Positions 17,847-26,826 are shown, counted from the first letter of the stretch. The stretch: DNA of 64,000 nt from Streptomyces clavifer (GCA_014651175.1 BMWJ01000016.1:81346-145345); one strand, 5' to 3'. Numbers and translations: made by a program. The notes: generated by a model from the letters alone, not told the origin.

Positions 17847-18887
17847 ATGAAAGCCGTCCAGTACCGTGCCGTCGGCGCCGCCCCCGAGGTCGTCGAGATC
17901 CCGAAGCCCGTACCGGGTCCCGGCCAGATCCTGCTGAAGGTCACGGCCGCCGGCGTCTGCCACTCCGACATCGCCGTGATGAGCTGGCCCGCCGAGGAAT
18001 TTCCCTACGAACTCCCGCTCACCCTCGGCCACGAGGGCGTCGGGACGGTCGCCGCACTCGGCGAGGGGGCCCAGGGCGTGTCGGTCGGCGACTCCGTGGC
18101 CGTCTACGGCCCCTGGGGCTGCGGTACCTGCGTGAACTGCGCGGAGGGCCGGGAGAACTACTGCCTGCGCGCCGCCGACCTCGGCATCAACCCGCCCGGA
18201 CTGGGCAACCCGGGTGCCATGGCCGAGTACATGATCGTCGACGACGCCCGTCATCTGACGCCGATCGGTGACCTGGACCCCGTCAAGACGGTCTCGCTGA
18301 CGGACGCCGGACTCACCCCGTACCACGCGATCAAACGCTCGCTGCCGAAGCTGCTGCCCGGCGCCACCGCGGTGGTCATCGGCACCGGAGGCCTCGGCCA
18401 CGTCGCCATCCAACTGCTCCGGGCCATGACAGCGGTCCGGGTCATCGCCCTCGACGTCACCGAGGAGAAGCTCGCCCTCGCCCGTACGGTCGGCGCCCAC
18501 GAGACGGTGCTCTCCGACGAGCACGCGGCCGCCAAGGTCCGCGAGCTCACCGGAGGCATCGGCGCCAAGGTCGTGTTCGACTTCGTCGGTGCCCCGCCGA
18601 CCGTGCAGACGGCCGGTGCGGTCGCCTCCATCGACAGCGACATCACCATCGTCGGCATCGGCGGCGGCATGCTGCCCGTCGGCTTCGGGGTCCTGCCGTT
18701 CTCCACCTCGGTCTCCGCTCCGTACTGGGGCTCCCGCAAGGAACTCGCCGAGGTGATCGAACTCGCCCACGCCGGTGCGGTCGACGTGCACGTCGAGACC
18801 TACTCCATCGACGAGGCCCCGCTCGCCTACGAACGGCTGCACGCCGGGAAGATCAACGGACGCGCGGTCATTCTGCCCAACGGCTGA
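17847..18887 (+). CDS. Zinc-dependent alcohol dehydrogenase (MDR superfamily)
   Basis: A 346-residue medium-chain dehydrogenase. Catalytic zinc ligands are Cys in AAGVCHSD (about residue 38) and His-Glu in LTLGHEGVGTV (about 60); structural zinc ligands are the four Cys of GCGTCVNCAEGRENYC. The cofactor motif VVIGTGGLGHVAIQLL at about 173-188 is followed by D in VIALDVTEEK, favouring NAD. It has a strong GAAGGAG ribosome site before the ATG at 17847. It is the last gene of the TetR-SDR-ADH operon and is followed by a strong hairpin. Similar enzymes oxidise secondary or aryl alcohols; the exact substrate is unknown. Confidence 0.93.
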   Translation: MKAVQYRAVGAAPEVVEIPKPVPGPGQILLKVTAAGVCHSDIAVMSWPAEEFPYELPLTLGHEGVGTVAALGEGAQGVSVGDSVAVYGPWGCGTCVNCAEGRENYCLRAADLGINPPGLGNPGAMAEYMIVDDARHLTPIGDLDPVKTVSLTDAGLTPYHAIKRSLPKLLPGATAVVIGTGGLGHVAIQLLRAMTAVRVIALDVTEEKLALARTVGAHETVLSDEHAAAKVRELTGGIGAKVVFDFVGAPPTVQTAGAVASIDSDITIVGIGGGMLPVGFGVLPFSTSVSAPYWGSRKELAEVIELAHAGAVDVHVETYSIDEAPLAYERLHAGKINGRAVILPNG

Positions 18888-18914
18888 CAGGGACGGACCC
18901 GGCAACACGGAACA

Positions 18915-18954
18915 CGGCCGCGGGCCGCCCCGTCACGGGGGCGGCCCGCGGCCG
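18915..18954. terminator. Strong hairpin terminator after the alcohol dehydrogenase
   Basis: A perfect 17-bp GC stem (18915-18931 with 18938-18954) and 6-base loop begin 28 bp after the stop. There is no T tract, as is usual for Streptomyces terminators. The rest of 18955-19307 holds no recognised gene; its last part is the regulated promoter of the GH16 operon. Confidence 0.75.
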
Positions 18955-19111
18955 TCGCCATGCTCCACGGCCGAGGCCGGCGTGCGGGTGCCGGAGGCCA
19001 CCGACCGGCGCGGAGCGGGCCGAGCGTCGTGCCGCCGCTGCCCGCCGCCCCGCGGAATCCTTGCCGGACGGGCCCGCGACAGCGGCCCGAACAGGCTTTC
19101 GTGCCTGCATC

Positions 19112-19168
19112 TGGTCCATACCAGACCCTTGACACGGGTAGCGTTCACTTCTTAAATCACGTAGTGAA
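19112..19168 (+). promoter_or_regulatory. Promoter of the glucanase operon with DasR-like and second inverted-repeat sites
   Basis: TTGACA (19129-19134), 17 bases, and TTAAAT (19152-19157) form a vegetative promoter. Just upstream, TGGTCCATACCA (19112-19123) matches 10 of 12 bases of the DasR core TGGTCTAGACCA and also resembles the chitinase-gene repeat TGGTCCAGACC. TTCACT (19144-19149) and AGTGAA (19163-19168) bracket the -10. This suggests control by an aminosugar-responsive regulator and perhaps a second one. Confidence 0.55.
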
Positions 19169-19307
19169 GTAAGTCCCCCTCAGGGCGAGTCGTCACCGCC
19201 CACTCCTGGTCGGCGCAGTACGAACCTGAATCGGCACCCGTTCCGTTCAAGCCTGTCATGCACATGGCTTGTGGGTGTACCCCCACACGTTCCTCGAAGG
19301 GAGACCC

Positions 19308-20582
19308 ATGGACGCCTCACGCCTTCCCCGGCGCCTGCTCTCGTCCCTCGTCTCGGTCCTCGCTCTCGCCACGCTCTCCACCGGCATGGCGCAGGGAGCA
19401 CCCGCGCCCGTGGAGAAGCCTCCGGCGTCCACGGCCGCCGCGGCGGCCGCCGTCACCTTCGCCGACGAGTTCGACGGGCCCGCGGGCTCTGCCGTCGACG
19501 GCTCGAAATGGCAGACCGAGACCGGCGACAACGTCAGCAACCACGAGCGGCAGTACTACACCGCGGGCAACCGCAACGCCGTCCTCGACGGCCAGGGGAA
19601 TCTGGTCATCACCGCCCGTCGTGAGAACCCGGGCAACTACCAGTGCTGGTACGGGCGGTGCGAGTACACCTCCGCACGGCTGAACACCGCCGGCAGGTTC
19701 ACCACGACGTACGGCAAGATCGAGGCCAGGATGAAGATCCCGCGCGGCCAGGGCATATGGCCCGCGTTCTGGATGCTGGGCAACGACATCGGCCAGGTCG
19801 GATGGCCCAACTCCGGTGAGATCGACATCATGGAGAACGTCGGCTTCGAGCCGGGCACCGTCCACGGCACCCTGCACGGCCCCGGCTACTCCGGCTCGGG
19901 CGGCATCGGCGCCGGCTACACCCTGCCCGGCGGTCAGGCGTTCGCCGACGCCTTCCACACCTTCGCCGTCGACTGGAGCCCCGAGGCGATCACCTGGTCC
20001 GTCGACGGCACCGTGTACCAGCGGCGCACCCCCGCCGACCTCGGCGGACGGCAGTGGGTCTTCAACAAGCCCTTCTTCCTGATCCTCAACCTCGCGGTCG
20101 GCGGCTACTGGCCCGGAGACCCCGACGGCAGCACGGTCCTCCCGCAGCAGCTCCTGGTCGACTACGTCCGGGTGAGCACCGACAGCGGCCAGCCCGGTGG
20201 AGGCGGTCCCGTCACGGGCCTCGCCGGCAAGTGCATGGACGTGGCCGGGGCCAACAGCGCCAACGGCACACCCGTGCAGCTCTACGACTGCAACGGCACC
20301 GCCGCCCAGCGCTGGACCGTCGGCTCCGACGGCACGCTGCGCGCGCTCGGCAAGTGCCTCGACGTGGCGTCGGGCGGAACGGCGGACGGTACGCCCGTGC
20401 AGCTCTACGACTGCAACGGCTCCGCCGCCCAGAAGTGGGCCGTCCCCGCTGCCCGCGACATCGTCAATCCCCAGGCGAACAAGTGCCTGGACGTGAGCGG
20501 CAACAACTCGGCCAACGGCACCCGGCTGCACATCTGGACGTGCACCGGGGCGGCCAACCAGAAGTGGACGGTGACGCGATGA
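19308..20582 (+). CDS. Secreted GH16 endo-beta-1,3-glucanase with ricin-type lectin domain
   Basis: A 424-residue exported protein. The Sec signal spans about 1-30 (LLSSLVSVLALATLSTGMAQG). Residues 48-292 are a GH16 laminarinase-type catalytic domain: GRFTTTYGKIEARMKIPRGQGIWPAFWMLG, then the active site GEIDIMENVG with nucleophile Glu171, Asp173 and acid/base Glu176, and HTFAVDWSPEAITWSVDG. After a Gly-rich linker, residues 303-423 form a ricin B-type trefoil with three QxW-like repeats (QRW, QKW, QKW), a carbohydrate-binding anchor. The ATG at 19308 follows GAAGGGAGA. It heads an operon with a GH55-like and a ThuA-like protein, so fungal or algal beta-1,3-glucan is the probable target. Confidence 0.92.
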   Translation: MDASRLPRRLLSSLVSVLALATLSTGMAQGAPAPVEKPPASTAAAAAAVTFADEFDGPAGSAVDGSKWQTETGDNVSNHERQYYTAGNRNAVLDGQGNLVITARRENPGNYQCWYGRCEYTSARLNTAGRFTTTYGKIEARMKIPRGQGIWPAFWMLGNDIGQVGWPNSGEIDIMENVGFEPGTVHGTLHGPGYSGSGGIGAGYTLPGGQAFADAFHTFAVDWSPEAITWSVDGTVYQRRTPADLGGRQWVFNKPFFLILNLAVGGYWPGDPDGSTVLPQQLLVDYVRVSTDSGQPGGGGPVTGLAGKCMDVAGANSANGTPVQLYDCNGTAAQRWTVGSDGTLRALGKCLDVASGGTADGTPVQLYDCNGSAAQKWAVPAARDIVNPQANKCLDVSGNNSANGTRLHIWTCTGAANQKWTVTR

Positions 20583-20835
20583 CGACCGGGCTCCCGCGCA
20601 GGCCCGCGGTGCGCGGGGCCCTGGGCTTGACGGCCGCCGCCGTTCTCCTCACGGGGCTCACCGGTGCGACTTCCGCACCATTCTCGGCTAGGCCCAGCAG
20701 CGCCGTCCGGCCCGGCTGACCTTCTGGTCGGTCAACCGTGACCGGCCCTGCACCGGCGGCGGCGCGGACACCTGCTCGGGCGTTTCCCAGCAGCCGTGGG
20801 ACTTCACCCGTGTCCTCGCCCAGTACACCGGCTGA
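20579..20835 (+). pseudogene. Relic of a secreted GH18 chitinase (signal peptide and C-terminal tip only)
   Basis: An ATG overlapping the GH16 stop (ATGA, 20579) opens a frame with a clear signal peptide (PRRPAVRGALGLTAAAVLLT, then GLTGATSA), which ends at a stop at 20717-20719. In another frame at 20716-20835 the sequence reads [12 protein letters not shown], then [24 protein letters not shown] and a stop. That is the recognisable end of Streptomyces GH18 chitinases (WSVNRD then CSGV and DFT). The catalytic barrel in between is gone. The relic keeps its operon position between GH16 and GH55, and so records a chitinase formerly coexpressed with the glucanases. Identification is from memory of the family. 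Confidence 0.7.
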
Positions 20836-20902
20836 CCGTCCCCGCCCGCCCCCGCCCTTCACGCCCCCCACAACCCGCCGCCCCGCCGGCACAGGAGAAG
20901 AC

Positions 20903-23155
20903 GTGCTCCGATTCCCCCGACCACCCCTGGGCGGCCGCCGCCCGTCACCGAGCAGGATCACCGGGCCCTGGATCGCCGCCTTCGTGGCCGCGACCACGGC
21001 CGCCTCGATCCTCACCGCCGTCCAGCCCGCCCGGGCCGCGACGCCGGAGGCCGCACCGGCAGCCGCCGCCGCCCTGCCCACGAGCTGGTCGACGGTGGTG
21101 AACGCGGGCAGCGGCAAGTGCCTGGACGCCCGCGCCGCCGCGACCGCCAACGGCACGGCGGTCCAGCAGTACGCCTGCAACAACAGCACCGCCCAGGAGT
21201 GGAGCTTCACGCCGACCGCCGACGGATTCGTACGGATCAACAACCGCAACGACGCCCAGCAGGTCGTGGACGTCAGCGACACGTCCTCGGCCGACAACGC
21301 GGCTGTCCACCTGTGGACGTACGGCGGTGGGAACAACCAGCAGTGGCAGGCCGTCGACGAGGGCGGCGGTGCCTACCGCTTCGTCAGCCGGCACAGCGGC
21401 AAGTGCCTCGACGTCCCGTCCGCCTCGACCGCCGACAGCGTCCAGCTCGTGCAGTACACCTGCAACGGCTCGGCGGCCCAGCGCTTCCAGGTGGCGCCCG
21501 TGAACACCCCACCCGGGGACGTCGACCTCGGTCCCAACGTCGTCGTCCTCGACCCCTCGATGCCGTCGTCCGCGATCCAGAGCCGACTGAACTCGATCTT
21601 CCAGCAGCAGGAGACGAACCAGTTCGGCTCCCAGCGCTACGCGGTCATGTTCAAGCCGGGGACGTACAGCAACGACGTCAACGTCGGCTTCTACACGCAG
21701 GTCCTCGGCCTCGGACAGTCGCCCGACTCGGTCACGATCAACGGCGCGGTGCACGTGGAGGCGGACTGGTTCCCACCGCAGAACGCCACCCACAACTTCT
21801 GGCGCGGTGCCGAGAACCTGTCGGTCAACCCGACGGGCGGCACCGACCGGTGGGCCGTGTCACAGGCGTCCGGATACCGCCGCATGCATGTCCGCGGCAA
21901 CCTGGAGCTGAGTGACGGCGGCTGGTCCAGCGGCGGATTCATGGCCGACAGCAAGGTCGACGGTCAGGTGCGCTCCGGCACCCAGCAGCAGTGGCTGACC
22001 CGGAACTCCCAGCTCGGCAGCTGGACCGGCTCCAACTGGAACATGGTCTTCGTCGGCAGCCAGGGCGTGCCCGGCAACACGTTCCCGAACCCGCCCCACA
22101 CCACGGTGGCCCAGACCCCGACCGTGCGGGAGAAGCCCTTCCTGTACGTCGACGGCGCGGGCGCCTACAAGGTGTTCGTCCCCGCCGTGCGGACGGCCTC
22201 CTCGGGCACCAGCTGGGCGAGCGGCAACGCCGCGGGCAGCTCGCTCGGCCTGGACCGGTTCTTCGTCGTCAAGGCGGGCGCGACCGCCGCGCAGATCAAC
22301 GCCGCACTGGACGCGGGTAAGAACCTGCTGGTCACACCGGGTGTCTACCGTCTGAACCAGACGCTGCGGGTGACGCGCCCCGACACCGTCGTGCTCGGCC
22401 TGGGGCTCGCCACGTTCATCCCCGACAACGGCGTCACCGCGATGACGGTCGCCGATGTCGACGGTGTGAAGGTCGCCGGGGTCCTCTTCGACGCCGGGAC
22501 CACCAACTCCCGGACGCTGATGGAGGTCGGCCCGGCCGGGGCCGCAGCGGACCACACGGCGAACCCCACCTCACTGCACGACGTCTACTTCCGGGTCGGC
22601 GGAGCGGCCGTGGGCAGGGCGACCACCAGCCTCGTGGTCAACAGCGACGACGTCATCGGCGACCACCTGTGGATCTGGCGCGGTGACCACGGAAGCGGCA
22701 TCGGCTGGAACACCAACACGGCGGACACGGGACTCGTCGTGAACGGCGACGACGTGACCATGTACGGCCTGTTCGTCGAGCACTACCAGAAGCACCAGAC
22801 CGTCTGGAACGGCAACGGCGGCCGGACCTACTTCTACCAGAACGAGATGCCCTACGACCCGCCGAACCAGGCCGCCTGGATGAACGGCTCCACCCAGGGC
22901 TGGTCGGCGTACAAGGTCGCGAACTCCGTCACCAGCCACCAGGCGTACGGGCTCGGCAGCTACTGCTTCTTCAACGTGGACCCGGGCGTGACCGCCGAGC
23001 GGGCCTTCGAGGTCCCCGATCACCCGAACGTGCGCTTCCAGAACATGGTGACCGTGTCGCTCGGCGGCACCGGGACCATCCGGCACGTCATCAACGGCAG
23101 GGGCGGCCCCTCCAACGCGTCCACCAACGTGGCCAACCTGGTGAGCCACCCGTGA
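20903..23155 (+). CDS. Secreted GH55-like beta-1,3-glucanase with N-terminal ricin domain
   Basis: A 750-residue exported protein, starting at GTG 20903 after AGGAGAAGAC; frames opening further upstream lack this site. Signal peptide 1-45 (ITGPWIAAFVAATTAASILT). Residues 60-198 are a ricin B-type lectin (SGKCLDARAAATANGTAVQQ, QQW, QRF). Residues about 205-750 match Streptomyces proteins often mislabelled adenylyl cyclase or coagulation-factor-like but including characterised GH55 exo-beta-1,3-glucanases with twin beta-helices: VVVLDPSMPSSAIQSRL, WRGAENLSVNP, REKPFLYVDG, LLVTPGVYRLNQTLRV, DHLWIWRGDHG. Glu648 in TYFYQNEMPYD is the expected catalytic acid. GH55 placement rests on recalled similarity. 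Its end overlaps the next gene as GTGA. Confidence 0.82.
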   Translation: MLRFPRPPLGGRRPSPSRITGPWIAAFVAATTAASILTAVQPARAATPEAAPAAAAALPTSWSTVVNAGSGKCLDARAAATANGTAVQQYACNNSTAQEWSFTPTADGFVRINNRNDAQQVVDVSDTSSADNAAVHLWTYGGGNNQQWQAVDEGGGAYRFVSRHSGKCLDVPSASTADSVQLVQYTCNGSAAQRFQVAPVNTPPGDVDLGPNVVVLDPSMPSSAIQSRLNSIFQQQETNQFGSQRYAVMFKPGTYSNDVNVGFYTQVLGLGQSPDSVTINGAVHVEADWFPPQNATHNFWRGAENLSVNPTGGTDRWAVSQASGYRRMHVRGNLELSDGGWSSGGFMADSKVDGQVRSGTQQQWLTRNSQLGSWTGSNWNMVFVGSQGVPGNTFPNPPHTTVAQTPTVREKPFLYVDGAGAYKVFVPAVRTASSGTSWASGNAAGSSLGLDRFFVVKAGATAAQINAALDAGKNLLVTPGVYRLNQTLRVTRPDTVVLGLGLATFIPDNGVTAMTVADVDGVKVAGVLFDAGTTNSRTLMEVGPAGAAADHTANPTSLHDVYFRVGGAAVGRATTSLVVNSDDVIGDHLWIWRGDHGSGIGWNTNTADTGLVVNGDDVTMYGLFVEHYQKHQTVWNGNGGRTYFYQNEMPYDPPNQAAWMNGSTQGWSAYKVANSVTSHQAYGLGSYCFFNVDPGVTAERAFEVPDHPNVRFQNMVTVSLGGTGTIRHVINGRGGPSNASTNVANLVSHP

Positions 23156-24429
23156 GGCGGCTCGCGATACGGCTGCTGGTCCTGCTGGCGACGGTGCTGG
23201 GGCTGACCGCCGCCCCGGCCCACGCCTCAGCCGCGCCCCGGGCTGCGGCGCCCTTCAAGGTGGTCGCCTTCTACAACGGCACCTGGGACGCCGCACACAT
23301 CGACTTCGTCAAGGAAGCCAACGCGTGGTTCCCGCGGGCCGCAGCGGAGAACGGCTTCACCTACACGGCGACGACCGACTGGCAACTGCTCGCGAACGGA
23401 GGGGTGAACGACTACCAGGTCGTCCTGTTCCTGGACGACGCACCCAAGACGGCCGCCCAGCGGTCCGGATTCGAGCGCTACATGCGCGCCGGCGGCGGGT
23501 GGATGGGCTTCCACTCCTCGGCGTTCACCACCGATGCCGGGTCCTGGCCGTGGTACCACCACACGTTCCTCGGCAGCGGGAACTTCAGGAGCAACACCTG
23601 GGGGCCGACGTCGGCGGTGCTGCGCACGGACGACCGCACGCACCCCTCGACCACCGGACTCCCCGCTACGTTCACCTCGGCGGTCAGCGAGTGGTACAGC
23701 TGGTCCGGCGATCTGCGGGCCAACCCGGACATCAGGATCCTGGCGTCGGTCGACCCCACGAGCTTCCCTCTCGGGACGGACCCGAACCAGTCCTGGTACA
23801 GCGGGGACTACCCCCTCGTGTGGACCAACGCCCGGTACCGGATGCTGTACGCGAACTTCGGGCACAACGCCATGGACTACGCCTCGGGCACACGGCTCTC
23901 CACGACGTTCGCGAGCCCCACGCAGAACCGCTTCCTCCTCGACGGGCTCAAGTGGCTCGGTGGAGCGGCGGGGGGTCCCGCGCCGGAGGATCCGATATCC
24001 GGGACGGCGTGGTACTCACTGGCCGGCGACGCGAGCGGTGCCTGCGTCGACGCGCGTGCGGCGGCCACGGCCAACGGCACAGCCGTCCAGCAGTACACGT
24101 GCAACGGGACCCTCGCCCAGCAGTTCCAGTTCCGTGCCACCGACGGCGGATACAGCAGGATCGCGATCCGCGGCAACCCGCAGCAGGTCATCGACGTCGC
24201 CGGCGTGTCGACCGCCGACAACGCCCCGTTGCAGCTGTGGTCCTACGGAGGCACCGGGAACCAGCAGTGGCTACCGGTGCGCGAGGCCTCCGGGAGCTAC
24301 CGCTTCACCGCACGGCACAGCGGCAAGTGCCTGAGCACGACGGGAGGTACGGCCGACGGCGTGCAGCTGGTGCAGCGGGCCTGCGACGGTTCGACCGCGC
24401 AGAGCTTCCGCCTCGCCGCCCGGCCCTGA
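23152..24429 (+). CDS. Secreted ThuA-like domain protein with ricin-type lectin domain
   Basis: A 425-residue exported protein whose GTG overlaps the preceding stop (GTGA), showing translational coupling to the GH55-like gene. Signal peptide about 1-28 (IRLLVLLATVLGLTAAPAHA). Residues about 33-272 match the ThuA-like class I amidotransferase fold: FKVVAFYNGTWDAAHIDFVKE, DYQVVLFLDDAP, YMRAGGGWMGFHSSAF, and PLVWTNARYRMLYANFGHN. Residues 288-423 are a ricin trefoil. ThuA in rhizobia acts in trehalose use through 3-keto sugars, but secreted ThuA-like proteins have no agreed activity. In this operon it probably handles a product or side chain of beta-glucan degradation. Confidence 0.85.
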   Translation: MRRLAIRLLVLLATVLGLTAAPAHASAAPRAAAPFKVVAFYNGTWDAAHIDFVKEANAWFPRAAAENGFTYTATTDWQLLANGGVNDYQVVLFLDDAPKTAAQRSGFERYMRAGGGWMGFHSSAFTTDAGSWPWYHHTFLGSGNFRSNTWGPTSAVLRTDDRTHPSTTGLPATFTSAVSEWYSWSGDLRANPDIRILASVDPTSFPLGTDPNQSWYSGDYPLVWTNARYRMLYANFGHNAMDYASGTRLSTTFASPTQNRFLLDGLKWLGGAAGGPAPEDPISGTAWYSLAGDASGACVDARAAATANGTAVQQYTCNGTLAQQFQFRATDGGYSRIAIRGNPQQVIDVAGVSTADNAPLQLWSYGGTGNQQWLPVREASGSYRFTARHSGKCLSTTGGTADGVQLVQRACDGSTAQSFRLAARP

Positions 24430-24484
24430 GGCACCGCACCGGGACCTCACGTCCCAACGCTCCGGCCCTCACGTCCTGAGGGAC

Positions 24485-24524
24485 GGTTCCGCCGCCCGGG
24501 AGCACCGTCCCGGGCGGCGGAACC
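24485..24524. terminator. Bidirectional terminator between convergent genes
   Basis: A perfect 17-bp stem (24485-24501 with 24508-24524) and 6-base loop lie between the ThuA-like stop and the stop of the convergent alpha-galactosidase gene, 11 bp from the latter. It should end transcription from both sides. Confidence 0.85.
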
Positions 24525-24534
24525 ACGTCCCGCC

Positions 24535-26652
24535 TCAGCCGACCCGGGTCAGATGGACGAGGGTGCTGGCCCAGTCCCCGGGCGGCAGGCCGAGGGCCAG
24601 TCCGTAGTCCTCCAGTACGGCCCCGTGGTGGACGGCACCGGTACGGGTGTCGCGGTAGCGCGCCCCCGGGTCGAGACCCCGTAGCCGGACCGGACGCACG
24701 GGGGCTCCGTGCCTGTGCGTGCACCGCCAGGCCAGCAGCATGGTCTCGCCGGCGTCCGCGGCGGCGTACTGCACGACCGTGGTCTCCTCGCCCTCCGGGC
24801 CCGAGAGCCGGTGCAGGGCCCCGTGCTGCACCAGGTGTCGTACGGCCTTGTACTCGGCCACGAAGGCGGCCGCCCCGGTCATCTCCTCCTCGGACCAGGC
24901 GTGCAGATCGCCCCCGATGGCCAGGAGGCCCGCCATGGCGACGTGGAACCGGAAGCGCAGCGGGACGTGCCGGTGGGTCAGCTGGTTGGGCACGTCGGTG
25001 ACCCAGGCGCCCATGGTGCGCGCCGGATAGATCTGGCCGAAACCGTGCTGGATCGAGATCCGGTCCATGGCATCGGTGTTGTCCGACGTCCAGACCTGGT
25101 CGGTACGGGCCAGGATGCCGAGATCGATCCGGCCGCCGCCGCCGCTGCAGGACTCGATGCGCAGGCCCGGGTGCCGGGCGCGGAGCCGGTCGATGATGGA
25201 GTACAGGTGGTGCACGTACCGCGCCCACAGCCGGTCGTGCCCCTCCGTCCCGTCCGGCCAGCCCGCCTCGCTGAAGGCGCGGTTCATGTCCCACTTCAGG
25301 AAGTCGATGCCGTGCTCGGTGACGAGGCGGTCGAGCCAGTCGTACGTGAACTCGGCGACATCGGCCCGGGCGAGGTTGAGGACCAGCTGGTTGCGCAGTT
25401 CGGTACGTGAGCGGCCCGGGACGTGCAGGACCCAGTCGGGGTGCGCCCGGTACAGGTCGCTGTCCGGGTTGACCATCTCGGGCTCCACCCACAGGCCGAA
25501 CCTCATCCCCAGGCGGCGCACTTCCGTCACCAGCGGGCCGAGACCACCGGGGAAGCGGTCCGGGGACGGGGTCCAGTCGCCGAGGCCGGCACGGTCGCTG
25601 CGGCGGCCCCCGAACCAGCCGTCGTCCAGCACGTACAGCTCGACGCCCAGGCGCGCGGCGCGCGCGGCGAGCGCCATCTGGCCCGCTTCGTCCACATCGA
25701 ACCCGGTGGCCTCCCAGGAGTTGTAGAGCACGGGAGCCGTCTCGTCCCCGTGCGGCAGGACGTGCGAACGGATGTGGTCGTGCCAGGCGCGGGTGGCGGC
25801 ACCGAACCCACCCTCGCTGAACAGGCCGGCGAAGACCGGGGACACGAACTCCTCGCCCGGCCGCAGCGGAACGACCGTGCCGTCGTGCCCGGCGCCACCG
25901 GTGAGACCCGCCCGGCCGTCGGGGGTGCGCTGCGCGGTGATGCGCCAGGTGCCGCTCCAGGCCAGGGCGGCGCTCCACACCCTGCCCTGGTGCTCCGTGG
26001 TGCCGCCGTCGTCGAGCATCACCCACGGGTTGGCGTGATGGCTCGTGGTGCCGCGCCGGCTCGTCAGGACGGTCTCGCCGTGGGGGAGCGGTTGCCTGTG
26101 CAGCAGGCTCTCCGCCGACCACTGCCCGGTGACGTGGCTGAGGCGGTAGCCGGGCAGGGCGGGCAGGGACCAGGCCGCGGAGTCCGCGCGGAGCAGACGC
26201 ACCGGGCGGTCACCGTCGTTGCGCACGGTGACGTGGCGCTCGATGACGTCGCTGTCCTCCCGGACGCGGTAGTGCAGGACCGTCCGCAGCGGATGGAGCC
26301 GGTCCCGGAAGGCGAGTCGGAGCTCGTGGACCCCCGGCTCGGGCCGGTGGACGCGGTGTTCCTCCGGCTGCCACTCGAAGGCCCGGGAACCGTCGGCGAA
26401 CCGGACCTGCAGCGAAGGAGGGCCGTAGCGGGCGCCGCCGTCCACGGGAAGTTCCTCGCCGACCCCGGACGTCCCCTCGAAGCTGCTCGCGGGCACAGCC
26501 GGAGCTGTGGCGAGCTCTGCCGCCTGAGCCGGGGTCAGCCGTGGCCCCCAGGCCACATGGCACGGGGCCCCGGTCCCGTCCACCCGCACCGCGTACGAGG
26601 TGCGTGGGGTGCGGATCAGCCAGATCCCGGTGTCCGGGTCGTAGGAGATCAC
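24535..26652 (-). CDS. GH36 alpha-galactosidase
   Basis: A 705-residue cytoplasmic alpha-galactosidase; no signal peptide is visible. The N-terminal beta-sandwich (about 1-290) leads into the TIM barrel: PVLYNSWEATGFDVDE, ELYVLDDGWFGGR, FGLWVEPEMVN. The nucleophile is the Asp of DFLKWDMNR (about residue 455); the acid/base Asp is in TSDNTDAMDR (about 527). ESCSGGGGRIDLG and the RTMGAWVTDVPN region are also GH36 signatures. The GTG at 26652 is preferred because AGGACC lies 9 bases ahead and the family starts with ISYDP; upstream GTG codons at 26667 and 26706 are possible. It is divergent from a ROK regulator, its probable controller. Confidence 0.92.
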   Translation of the reverse strand: MISYDPDTGIWLIRTPRTSYAVRVDGTGAPCHVAWGPRLTPAQAAELATAPAVPASSFEGTSGVGEELPVDGGARYGPPSLQVRFADGSRAFEWQPEEHRVHRPEPGVHELRLAFRDRLHPLRTVLHYRVREDSDVIERHVTVRNDGDRPVRLLRADSAAWSLPALPGYRLSHVTGQWSAESLLHRQPLPHGETVLTSRRGTTSHHANPWVMLDDGGTTEHQGRVWSAALAWSGTWRITAQRTPDGRAGLTGGAGHDGTVVPLRPGEEFVSPVFAGLFSEGGFGAATRAWHDHIRSHVLPHGDETAPVLYNSWEATGFDVDEAGQMALAARAARLGVELYVLDDGWFGGRRSDRAGLGDWTPSPDRFPGGLGPLVTEVRRLGMRFGLWVEPEMVNPDSDLYRAHPDWVLHVPGRSRTELRNQLVLNLARADVAEFTYDWLDRLVTEHGIDFLKWDMNRAFSEAGWPDGTEGHDRLWARYVHHLYSIIDRLRARHPGLRIESCSGGGGRIDLGILARTDQVWTSDNTDAMDRISIQHGFGQIYPARTMGAWVTDVPNQLTHRHVPLRFRFHVAMAGLLAIGGDLHAWSEEEMTGAAAFVAEYKAVRHLVQHGALHRLSGPEGEETTVVQYAAADAGETMLLAWRCTHRHGAPVRPVRLRGLDPGARYRDTRTGAVHHGAVLEDYGLALGLPPGDWASTLVHLTRVG

Positions 26653-26789
26653 CGTCGTGGTCCTCACTCGAGAGCGTTGCGCAGTCAGGTGCCACCCAAG
26701 CGCCACCTTGGAAGATCTGTCAATCCCCTCACCTGGGCTTCGTTCATGTGGGTGTGAAGTGGTGGGGAGGGGAGTTCGAAGGAGAGGAC

Positions 26790-26826
26790 TTCTTTCATTG
26801 ACAACAGAAAAGAATGAACCGTAGAT
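26790..26826 (+). promoter_or_regulatory. Leaderless promoter of the ROK gene with embedded inverted repeat
   Basis: TTGACA (26798-26803), 17 bases and GTAGAT (26821-26826) place the start of transcription at or next to the ATG at 26835, so the message is probably leaderless. TTCTTT (26790-26795) and AAAGAA (26809-26814) form a dyad across the -35 and spacer, a plausible ROK autoregulatory site. The region also faces the alpha-galactosidase gene on the other strand. Confidence 0.55.

Noticed and set aside
20903-23155. Adenylyl cyclase, the label often attached to this protein type
   Set aside because: The protein is secreted, has a lectin domain and lacks cyclase motifs; its pattern and operon fit a GH55-like glucanase.
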